A program made the position numbers and the translations under genes. The notes beneath the pieces are model-generated. The model saw nothing but the letters and a program-made list of their open reading frames with translations. It was not told the origin of the DNA and ran no database searches. This document shows, one piece after another, positions 8,594-17,400 of a DNA stretch of 64,000 bases (positions are counted from its first letter, which is position 1; every line of letters begins with the position of its first letter). Source of the DNA: Planctomycetota bacterium (GTDB taxonomy: Bacteria; Planctomycetota; E44-bin39); the NCBI GenBank assembly GCA_004376375.1, contig SOJX01000152.1, positions 1 through 64,000 on the forward strand. The letters are read 5' to 3'.

Positions 8594-9952
8594 GTGGAAG
8601 TCCCGGTAAGTATCTTTATCGTAGACGACGAAGCATCCATCCGCGAAATGCTTTCGCGCTGGCTTGCTGAAAAAGGGTATTCCATTACCACCTTTGAGAC
8701 CGCGGATGCCGCCTTCGAAAACCTCGGCGAAAACCCTCCCGACATTATAGTGTCCGATATAAGAATGCCGGGAATGAGCGGTATTGATCTCCTCGAACGC
8801 GTTAAGGAGATCGAGCCCGAAACCCAGATAATCCTCATGACCGCTTTCGCGGACATTGAGACCGCGGTCAGTGCAATCAAGCTGGGTGCTTTTGATTACG
8901 TCCAGAAACCGCCGGACCTGGCCAAAATTGAACTTCTTGTTTCACGGGCTGTCGAACGCCAGGTCCTGCGCCGCGAGAACCGGGAGCTTCGACGGCTGGT
9001 AAAAACAAGTTTCAGTGAAACGGGCATGGTGGGTTCCAGCCCGGCCATGCGAAAAATACACGACCTTATCGCCCGCGTGGCCGGCGGTGCCAGCTCCGTT
9101 CTCATAGAAGGCGGCAGCGGTACCGGAAAGGAGCTTGTTGCACGCGCGATCCACTTCAGCGGCCCTAAAGCCGAAGCTCCATTTTGTCCCGTAAACCTGA
9201 CTGCGGTCCCGGAGGGTTTGATTGAAAGCGAGCTTTTCGGCCACGTGAAGGGCGCCTTTACCGGTGCGGACCGCGACCGGACCGGGCTTTTTGCCCAGGC
9301 CGGAACCGGTACAGTTTTTCTTGATGAGATAGGCGACATTTCCCTGCCTTTTCAGGCGAAACTGCTGCGGGTGCTTCAGGAAAAGGAATTCAAACCGGTC
9401 GGCTCGGATAAAACTATTGGATTCAACGCCAGGATAATTGCAGCGACCAATCGTGATCTCAAGGAAGCATTTGCGGCAAAAGAGTTTCGTGAAGACCTGT
9501 ATTTCCGTCTTAATGTAATTACAATCAAGATCCCTCCTTTGCGGGAACGCAAGGAGGATATTCCGCTTTTGGTCGCACATTTCCTGAAAAAACTTACCAA
9601 ATCCATCGGGCTTTCAAAGGAGCCCGTAATTGAAAAATCACTGCTTGCGGCATTGAAGCGCTACCCCTGGCCTGGAAACGTGCGCGAACTTGAAAATACT
9701 ATTGAGCGGATGCTCGCGCTTTACACGGGAGAATCGCTGACAATCGATGACCTTCCAGAAGAAATATCCGGTAAAGACGTGGCAGGCAAGGCGCTGGCCG
9801 GCGGTGGCACACTGGCCGAGATCGAAAAGCGCGCAATAATCGCCGCCCTTGAAAAAGCTGGAGGAAAACGCCTCGAAGCCGCCCGCATCCTCGGTCTTCC
9901 AAAGTCAACTTTTTACCGCAAAATCAAGGAATACGGCCTCGATAAGCCCTAA
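8594..9952 (+). CDS. NtrC-family sigma54-dependent response regulator
   Basis: A 452-residue enhancer-binding protein. The receiver (1-120) has Asp55 as phospho-acceptor and Lys105. The AAA+ domain (about 145-385) has Walker A GGSGTGKE (173-180), the sigma54-contacting loop GAFTGAD (220-226) and Walker B VFLDE (241-245). The C-terminal Fis-type helix-turn-helix ends in GLPKSTFYRKIKEYG. It would open sigma54 promoters after phosphorylation by a cognate kinase. The GTG start is supported by AAGGAGGA five bases upstream. It lies behind the receiver-HDOD gene, probably in one operon, and is the nearest candidate to activate the sigma54-type promoters at 4087, 6707 and 6906. Confidence 0.93.
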   Translation: MEVPVSIFIVDDEASIREMLSRWLAEKGYSITTFETADAAFENLGENPPDIIVSDIRMPGMSGIDLLERVKEIEPETQIILMTAFADIETAVSAIKLGAFDYVQKPPDLAKIELLVSRAVERQVLRRENRELRRLVKTSFSETGMVGSSPAMRKIHDLIARVAGGASSVLIEGGSGTGKELVARAIHFSGPKAEAPFCPVNLTAVPEGLIESELFGHVKGAFTGADRDRTGLFAQAGTGTVFLDEIGDISLPFQAKLLRVLQEKEFKPVGSDKTIGFNARIIAATNRDLKEAFAAKEFREDLYFRLNVITIKIPPLRERKEDIPLLVAHFLKKLTKSIGLSKEPVIEKSLLAALKRYPWPGNVRELENTIERMLALYTGESLTIDDLPEEISGKDVAGKALAGGGTLAEIEKRAIIAALEKAGGKRLEAARILGLPKSTFYRKIKEYGLDKP

Positions 9953-10350
9953 TGCCTTTGGACTCCAAGAACTTTTCACTGCCCTAACCACCAAAAAGTC
10001 TATCCTGGAATTATACATTCATCTATCAATCCATCACATGGGCAGGCCTTTGTATGGTTCCAATTGAGAACGGTCCAGAAATGGGAAACCGAATAAGGAG
10101 TGCCGACCCGCGGCTTTTCGGGACCGCTTATCTATCTTGACTTTTTTGAACGGGATAGAATAAAAATCGGTTCAGGATCTAATAATAAATAGTTGGAGCT
10201 TTCGGCGCGCTGGTTGCTTGGTATGTAGTTAAGGTACTTCGGGAAGAAGTTAAGCCCGGCAAACTGGATGCTGACGTGGTCGCAGCATATCAGCGAAGGG
10301 CGAATGATATAAAAGAAATCAAGAAAACTCACAGCGAGCAGGAGAAGCCA
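9953..10350. other. Gap with a coding-like stub and a weak sigma54 match
   Basis: No complete gene is seen. From about 10188 an open frame without a usable start encodes GAFGALVAWYVVKVLREE, which resembles a membrane-helix tail. It runs in frame into the zinc-ribbon miniprotein at 10351. This may be a decayed gene end or an unrecognised upstream extension. A sigma54-like string (CGGCGCGCTGGTTGCT, 10203-10218) lies inside this stub, but its GC-rich sequence could match by chance. Confidence 0.4.
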
Positions 10351-10512
10351 ATGTCTAAAATTGTTTTAAGATGCCTGTGCGGGCAGCTTCATGAAGTTCC
10401 CGCCCGGTACGCTGGAAGATATATCATCTGCCGCACCTGTAACCTGTTGATACTCCGAGTGCCGTTCGCGAAAGGTTATGCGGTAAAAGATGAGCTCCAC
10501 TACCGTGACTAG
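10351..10512 (+). CDS. Small zinc-ribbon-like protein, 53 residues
   Basis: A short protein with one CxC pair (RCLCGQ) and one CxxC pair (ICRTCN) about 18 residues apart, the spacing of a treble-clef or ribbon metal site. The ATG at 10351 has AGGAG at good distance, which favours a real gene over a chance frame. An in-frame GTG at 10276 would add 25 charged residues (ANDIKEIKKTHSEQEKP). Function is unknown; small zinc ribbons of this type often bind nucleic acid or a protein partner. It stands alone between two long gaps. Confidence 0.5.
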   Translation: MSKIVLRCLCGQLHEVPARYAGRYIICRTCNLLILRVPFAKGYAVKDELHYRD

Positions 10513-10889
10513 CAGGCGAAAGGAATTCATATCATGCCGGATAAATTTGAGCCCGCTGGGATTGATCCTTCTTACACGAAATCCGAGAGGTGCTTTCCGA
10601 GTATATGGCCCCGCCGGTTGAATAAATTGGAAGACGTTGAGAAAATATACGTTCGCACAGGATCTAATGACCTTTGAAATAATCAATAAGCTCCTTCCGA
10701 TATTGGATTTTTCGCCCAATCAGTTTACCTGCACCATGTAACTAAACCATAGTATTTTTCTCTTTCTTTTTAGATGCGAAATCTATATATTATTTGGTTG
10801 CGCTAATTATATCAAACGGCAGACTTAAAAGCGGGGCGACGGGCGAAACTATTTCATTGTCCATGTCTTTAACTGGAATGGGGGAAGTA
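10513..10889. other. Intergenic gap with no recognised feature
   Basis: No convincing frame, hairpin or promoter was found. The last 150 bases are AT-rich and should contain the promoter of the downstream three-gene operon, but I could not fix its hexamers. A frame that starts at 10794 is only the upstream extension of the binding-protein gene and lacks a ribosome-binding site. Confidence 0.4.
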
Positions 10890-12758
10890 ATGGTAGAGCT
10901 CCGCAGGCCCCGGCATTTCACGCTTCTCTTCATCTTTATCTTCATTTCCATCCTTTCTGCACAGGGAAACGTCCTCGCGCAGGACAACGCCATAATAATT
11001 GAGTGCAGGCTCTCCAAGGATTTCCTTAGTCCTGCCGATCCCACGGATGCCTTCAATGCCGCCAAGACCTGGACCGAAGTCATGGACGAGGAGTTTACCG
11101 AACGCTGGAAGCCGGTCAAAACAAATGTCGAAATGATTTCAACCCTGGAGGAACTGGCGGAAGAAATAAAAGCAGGAAAAGTGGATTCCGCATATATATC
11201 GACGCCGGAATACTGCACATTGCGCAAACTCGTTTACGTCAGGCCAGTCATGATAAACGCTTCCAGGGGTGGTCTCAAAACCCAGAAGGCGTGCCTTGTC
11301 GTCAAGGCCGACAGCGCTGCTTCTTCCATTCGGGACCTCAAGGGAAAGACGTTCGCCTATTTCAATAAGAATTCCGTAACCGGATATTTGTTCCCGCAGT
11401 GGCTCCTCCTTAAAGCGGGACAGCCGGATATCCCCGAGTTCTTCAAGACAACGATACAGGTTTCCAGGGAAAAATCCGCGCTGTATGCCGTTATCTTCGG
11501 AGAGGCGGACGCGGCTTCCGTATCGAGACAGCTTCTCGATACCCTTAAAGAACTGAACCCCGCCATGGCAAAAAGAGTCAAGGTGATAGCCGTATCGGAG
11601 CCGATGCCGGAGGCCGTCGGTGTCGTTCGGAAGGGTTTGGACGAAGAACTCCTCAAGCGCACCCTTGCATTTTTTACGAGGAAAGGCGAGCCCGAAAACA
11701 AAAAGCTTAAGCAGGTTTTTACCATCCTGGGAATAAGTCGTTTTGCCGAGGTTGAGGAAAGCGATCTGGACTACGTAGAATCGCTGGTCGATATTATCAG
11801 GGCAAACGAGAAAAAGCACCTGGACCCAATCTGTGGGAAAAGGCTTGCCGCCGGGGAAGCCAAGTCAAAAGTGGAATCAAAAGCGGGGACGGTATATTTC
11901 TGCTGTGAAGAGTGCAGGAAGGTCTATGAAGAACATTGCGAACGCGCGAGGCCCGGCTCGAGTAATCCGATGATTGTCTACGGTATCGAGGCGACCGTGG
12001 GCTCGTACTCGGGGAAGGATACGCAGGACGTAATGGCGATGGTGCGGATGCAATCCGAGCACATGGAAAATGCAATCAATATCGACGTGGGTTTCGAAGT
12101 CCTGTCAGGCGAATCAATTCTTCGCGAAAGGTTCCGGAATAAAACGATATCCATGTGCGGGATCTCGGCCCGGACGTACGTCGAGATGCTCGAAGAAGGC
12201 AATATCAAGCCTCTGGTCAGGGCGGTCTCAAGTAGTGAAAAGTATCGACTGGTGTTGATTTCCCTGAAAAAGAAGGGATACGAAAAACTCGAAGACCTGA
12301 AGGGGATATCCCTGATCTCCTGGAGCGGGGAAATGGAAAGCCTTTTTTTGCGCAATCTCGTTCAAGGAATGGGCAGCAATAAACCGATGGACTTTTTCGC
12401 CTGCATACTAAATTGTCCGTCGGAGCAGGCTGCATTGCGCGCGGTTCTCTTCGGCCAGGCCGATGCGGCATGCGTAAAAAATACCACCCTTACCGTATTA
12501 AAAGAATTGAATCCCGTGGCATATAAGAATCTGAAGATACTCGCCACCTCCGAGAAAGTTATCTCCGGATTGATAAGTTATCGATCAGACCTGCCGCCGG
12601 ACGTGGTTACCAGGGTTCGGGAGTTTTTCCTGGGAATGGATAAAAAACCCCGGCTCAAGGAATTACTTACATACTTCAAAACGAAATCTTTCGTTCCCAC
12701 AAAGGACTCGGATTTCGACGGCGTGCGCAAAATGTTGAAAAAGCTTAAACCCAGGTAA
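10890..12758 (+). CDS. Secreted PhnD-like / YHS / PhnD-like fusion protein
   Basis: A 622-residue exported protein. A signal peptide (1-30, cut after VLA) precedes two periplasmic phosphonate/phosphate-type (PhnD) binding modules, about 35-300 and 355-620. Each carries the family pattern of a LKGKTFAY- or LKGISLIS-like strand and a GEADAASV / GQADAACV segment. Between them, about 309-350, sits a YHS/TRASH-like metal motif (DPICGKRL ... YFCCEECRKVYEE). The start at 10890 is chosen because GGGGGAAG precedes it and it opens directly into the signal peptide. Downstream, at 17 bp, is a TolC-family gene and then a large membrane kinase, so it is probably the extracytoplasmic ligand- or metal-sensing part of that system. 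Two binding modules around a metal site in one chain is unusual. Confidence 0.85.
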   Translation: MVELRRPRHFTLLFIFIFISILSAQGNVLAQDNAIIIECRLSKDFLSPADPTDAFNAAKTWTEVMDEEFTERWKPVKTNVEMISTLEELAEEIKAGKVDSAYISTPEYCTLRKLVYVRPVMINASRGGLKTQKACLVVKADSAASSIRDLKGKTFAYFNKNSVTGYLFPQWLLLKAGQPDIPEFFKTTIQVSREKSALYAVIFGEADAASVSRQLLDTLKELNPAMAKRVKVIAVSEPMPEAVGVVRKGLDEELLKRTLAFFTRKGEPENKKLKQVFTILGISRFAEVEESDLDYVESLVDIIRANEKKHLDPICGKRLAAGEAKSKVESKAGTVYFCCEECRKVYEEHCERARPGSSNPMIVYGIEATVGSYSGKDTQDVMAMVRMQSEHMENAINIDVGFEVLSGESILRERFRNKTISMCGISARTYVEMLEEGNIKPLVRAVSSSEKYRLVLISLKKKGYEKLEDLKGISLISWSGEMESLFLRNLVQGMGSNKPMDFFACILNCPSEQAALRAVLFGQADAACVKNTTLTVLKELNPVAYKNLKILATSEKVISGLISYRSDLPPDVVTRVREFFLGMDKKPRLKELLTYFKTKSFVPTKDSDFDGVRKMLKKLKPR

Positions 12759-12775
12759 TAAAGGAAAGCAGGCCA

Positions 12776-14437
12776 ATGAGAAATTCATTGTACCGTATTG
12801 TCGTCCTTGGTTTTTGCGCGATGGCATTTCCGGCGCTCCACGGCTGCACCTCCTCGGACATAAAAACAAGTGACATCCCAATCGAGCCAATGAGTATCTC
12901 ACTGTCCGCGTTTCCCGGAACGCCCGAAAGAAACGCTCTGAAAACGGAAGCCGCAAACGGCGCCTCCGGACGCGAAGTAGTTCTTCCAGGCGAGGTTGAC
13001 CTTCAAACATGCATACGAATCGCCCTTGAGAACCACGCAAGCGGCGGAATTGCAGACGCCGGCATCGAGCTGGCAAAAGCACAACTTGCCGAGGCCAGGT
13101 CGGCTTATTGGCCGCAACTCAGTCTTAATAGCCAGACGATACTCCTCAATGAGGATCCGAATTCCATACAGGAGGGGCAACCCATTGACATGGGCCCGAG
13201 CACCAGCGCCCTGGCCGATGCACTCGCGCTCGCGCAAGTCGTGAATTCCGGGTTGAATCCCGGCGACGCCGGCTTTGCTGCCGCATATGCGACCGCAAAG
13301 CAGCAAACACTTCTTGGGCTGCGGTTGACCCCGCTTCCCGATATGAAAGTGAAACTGGCTGACCGCGGTTCCATCTCGACTTCACTTGACCTGGTGTATC
13401 CCATATTCACCGGATGGAAAATCTCAGCGCTTAACGAACAGGCAAGGATAGGCGTCAAAGTGGCACAAAGCAGGAAAAGACTGACTGAGCAGGAAATTGT
13501 GCACCAGGTTATAAATATGTATGAAACGGTTCTGTTTGTATCCGAAATGGTTAAACTCGGCAACGAGGCTCTTATGCGCTTTCAGGTGATACTCGACATT
13601 ACCGAGAGGATATTCAAGGGCGGGTCCGGTACGGTGAAAAAAACGGATTACCTGGAAGTAAAGGTCTTCGTTTCAGCCGTCGAAGGACAGGTCAAAGTTC
13701 TCGAGCAGAATCTCGAGATGGCCAGGTCGGTGCTTCTCAACTCCATGGGTCTCGAACCGGACCGGGCGTTTGAGCTGAAAGACAAGAATTTGAGTTACCG
13801 GCCGAAGACCTGTGACGCTGATTATCTTACGTCCCGGGCTCTTGAGTCCCGTCCGGAGGTGGAACAACTGGAACTCGGCATCCGGGCGGGCAAGGCGTCG
13901 ATAAGGGCCGCGCAAAGTGAGCACTGGCCGATCGTGGCGCTTTTCGGACGCCTGAGCCATCTCGAAAACGATTACGACAAAGGCGTTGTCGACTGCGCCG
14001 AAGACTCGTGGGCGGTCGGAGTACAGGTGGAGATTCCGCTCTTCAACGGCTTCGGTACGACGGCGCGAGTCCGCCAGGCCAGGGCTAAACTCCGCACGAT
14101 GCGGCATCAGAAGCAGCTATTGGAGCAAGGCATCAGGACTCAGATAAAGATAGCATTTCTTAAACTTCAGGCCGCAAGAGAGGATTTCGATTCCTCAAAA
14201 AAAAGTCTGGATGATGCCAAAGAAAACCGCGAGCTGACAATCAAGGCATATGAAGTAGAGCTTATGGAAACCGAGGACGTAATCAAGGCCCAGCTTCTCG
14301 AGTCTTTAACGAAGGCCAGGTACTTCAAGGCCATGTACGATTATAACATTGCCCTTTCACAACTGATGCTTGCCTCGGGTCAATCAGGAATTGAAACTGC
14401 CCGGGCCTTTGGCGGGGAAAACGGTAAGGGAAAATGA
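12776..14437 (+). CDS. TolC-family outer-membrane channel lipoprotein
   Basis: A 553-residue outer membrane factor of the TolC/OprM type. A signal peptide ends in a lipobox-like ALHGC. Two long alpha-helical repeats each contain the OEP pattern (QLAEARSAYWPQL near 105; EIPLFNGFGTTARVRQARAKL near 425), which form the trans-periplasmic barrel-tunnel. It follows the binding-protein gene after 17 bp and overlaps the kinase start by 4 bp. It normally works with an RND or ABC pump plus an adaptor, but none is encoded nearby, so the partner must be elsewhere or the channel serves another role. Confidence 0.88.
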   Translation: MRNSLYRIVVLGFCAMAFPALHGCTSSDIKTSDIPIEPMSISLSAFPGTPERNALKTEAANGASGREVVLPGEVDLQTCIRIALENHASGGIADAGIELAKAQLAEARSAYWPQLSLNSQTILLNEDPNSIQEGQPIDMGPSTSALADALALAQVVNSGLNPGDAGFAAAYATAKQQTLLGLRLTPLPDMKVKLADRGSISTSLDLVYPIFTGWKISALNEQARIGVKVAQSRKRLTEQEIVHQVINMYETVLFVSEMVKLGNEALMRFQVILDITERIFKGGSGTVKKTDYLEVKVFVSAVEGQVKVLEQNLEMARSVLLNSMGLEPDRAFELKDKNLSYRPKTCDADYLTSRALESRPEVEQLELGIRAGKASIRAAQSEHWPIVALFGRLSHLENDYDKGVVDCAEDSWAVGVQVEIPLFNGFGTTARVRQARAKLRTMRHQKQLLEQGIRTQIKIAFLKLQAAREDFDSSKKSLDDAKENRELTIKAYEVELMETEDVIKAQLLESLTKARYFKAMYDYNIALSQLMLASGQSGIETARAFGGENGKGK

Positions 14438-17400
14438 CTGACCAGACAAGACCATTTACGAAAAAACTGTACGTAAAATTCATGCTCGCGGTCTGCATGC
14501 TCCTGTTCGCAGTTCTGGTGGGCATGGCCGCGGTGCTGACGTTCAGGCAGAAGAACGCCTATGAAAATGAAATGAAAAACAGGTGGCTCAACCTTGCGAG
14601 AAACGCGGGAATCAGCTTCACCAACGCCGTAAATGTGCGGGATTACGCTTTTCTGGAGGAGTTCAACAAGAAACTTTCCGAAGAAGAAGACGTGGTTTAC
14701 AGCGCCGTGCTCGATGACGGCATGAACTATCTCGTCCATACAAACTCGAAACTAATCGGCGAGACGGCCGAGGACGACCTTGCCTCCCGCTGTGCCAAAG
14801 AACGTAAAACCCTCATCGAAATGACCTCCAGACCTGGCGGTACAGGCAGAATGTACGAGACCGCCGTTCCCATTATTATTGCAGGGGAGGTTTGGGGGGT
14901 CGCGCGGATAGGATATTCCGCGGCACGCCTTGATGCGATTATCACCGGACTGTACACGGAGTTCGGCATACTGGCCGCGATTTTCCTGTTGGCTGGAATC
15001 GCGGGCGCCTTATTCCTTGCGAGGAATATCGCAAGTCCCGTCGTAAAGCTTGCCGATCTCGCTGAAAAGGTGGCAGACGGAGATTTCAGCGTGAGGTCCG
15101 CGGTCAAGCGCAGCGATGAACTCGGCCTCCTGTCTGATTCGTTTAACACTATGGTTTCCAGGCTCGATGTTTCACAGAAGGAGTTGAAAAAACACCAGCA
15201 GCACCTTGAGGACCTGGTCGAGGAACGCACGGCTGAACTGAAGAAGGCAAATGAACAGCTTAAAGGGGAAATAACCGAGCGCGAGCGGGCGGAAGAAGCT
15301 CTGCAAGGCGCTGCGCGTGAATGGCAGACTACTTTCGATGCAATCAGCGATGCTGTTTTCCTGCTTGACGGCAAACAGAAAATCCTCCGATGCAATAAAA
15401 GCATGCTGTCTTTTCTGGGGAAGAGTGCTGACGAGGTAATTGGGCGACAATGTTGGGAAATTATACACGGTGAGTCGGAACCGGTTGAAGGCTGCCCCAT
15501 AGCATCCATGCGTAAATCGCACAAGACCGAGAGTCTGCTTTTGCCGATAGGTGACAAAGTGTTCAACGTAACTTCTGATCCGGTCCTGACCGATGACGGC
15601 AAACTCGTCGGAGCCGTCCACATAGTGTCGGACATCACGGAGCGCAAGCAGGCCGAAGAGCAGCGGAAACTGGTGGGACGTATCCTGGAAATGATTAACC
15701 AATCCAGGGATGAAATCGACGTTATCCGAAGTATTCTTCTGTTGATAAAGGAATTCACCGGAATAGAGGCGGCAGGCATCCGCCTTAAGGAAGGTATTGA
15801 TTATCCATATTACGAGGTAAACGGATTTCCCAAAGATTTTGTGGAAGCTGAAAATTTCCTTTGTGCCCGCGACCGGGCCGGCGAGCCGTTACTGGATTCC
15901 AATGGAAGCCCCGTGCTGGAATGCATGTGTGGGAATATTATCCGCGGCCGGTTCGATCCGTCCCATCCTTTCTTCACGGAAGGAGGCAGCTTCTGGTCGA
16001 ACTGCACAACGGAGTTGCTCGCTTCAACATCGGAAGAAGACCGGCAGGCCCGGACCCGGAACCGGTGCAACGGCGTCGGCTACGAATCTGTCGCGCTTAT
16101 CCCATTGCGCGCGGAAGATGAAATCATCGGGCTTCTGCAACTCAATGACAAACGCGAGAATATGTTTACCCCGCAACTGATAGCCTTTTTCGAGGAAATC
16201 GGTGCGAGCATTGGAATAAGCCTCGCTCGCAGATGGGCCAGGGACAAGCTAAAGGAAAGGGAAAACTATTTCCGCTCATTAATCTCAACTCTCCATGAGG
16301 AAGTTATCGTCCTTGACCGTGATTACAGGATAAGCGATGTAAACGACACTTTCCTGTCTAATCACGGATTCGAGCGCGAAGATGTGCTTGGCCTGAACTG
16401 CTACGAGGTTTCCCACGGATACGACAAACCGTGCCCTGAATTCGGCGAAGAATGCAAGCTGATTGAAGTATTCGAGACCGGCGAACCGGCAAATTGCGTG
16501 CATGAACATATCACCGGTGACGGTTTAAAAACCTGGATGGACATCCTGTTGTCGCCCATGAAAGATAACAGCGGAAACGTTACTCATGTCATCGAGGCGT
16601 CGCGGAATATAAGCGACCTCATAAGAACGACCGAAGCGCTGCGCGAAAGCGAGGAAAAACACAGAACCCTTGTCGAGAACCTTCCCCAAAAAATCTTCTT
16701 CAAGGACCGGAGCCTTGTCTACGTGGCCTGCAACGAGAATTACGCGCGGGATCTGAAAATTACTCCTGAGGAGATCATTGGAAAGGATGATTTTGAATTC
16801 TACCCCAGGGAACTGGCTGAAAAATACAGAGCTGACGACAAAAGAATTATTGAATCCGAAAGAACGGAAGACATTGAAGAAGAATACATGAAAGACGGGC
16901 AAAGGTTCTGGGTGCATACGGTGAAAACACCTGTAAAGGACAAAGACGGTTCAACGATTGGCGTACTCGGCATCTTCTGGGACATTACCGAGCACAAGCA
17001 TGCGGATGAGGCGTTACGGAAGAGTGAGGGGAACTTGAAGGAGGCACAGAGGGTTGCCCATGTAGGTTCCTGGGACCTGAATGTAGTTACCGGGGACCTT
17101 TACTGGTCTGATGAGGTATACCGCATTTATGGGTTTGAGCCACAGGAGTTCGTGCCGACATACGAAAAATTCCTGGCCATACTCTGCCCGGAGGATCATG
17201 AGCGCGTCCAGAAGCAGGTGGATGCTGCATTGAGCGGCGATGCTGACTACAACACAGATTTTCGATTCGTGCGGCCTGAGGGTAAGATAGGCTGGATCCA
17301 TTGCGAAGGTGTAGTTACTCGCGATGAGAAAGGCAGTCCGCTTCGTTTCTTTGGCACACAGGCTGACATCACCGAACGCAAGCGGGCGGAAGAAGAAAGA

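Noticed and set aside
10203..10218. Sigma54-like string before the zinc-ribbon miniprotein
   Set aside because: It sits inside a coding-like stub and is GC-rich. GG-N10-GC with TTGC is expected several times by chance in 64 kb, and no enhancer-like element was seen about 100 bp upstream.
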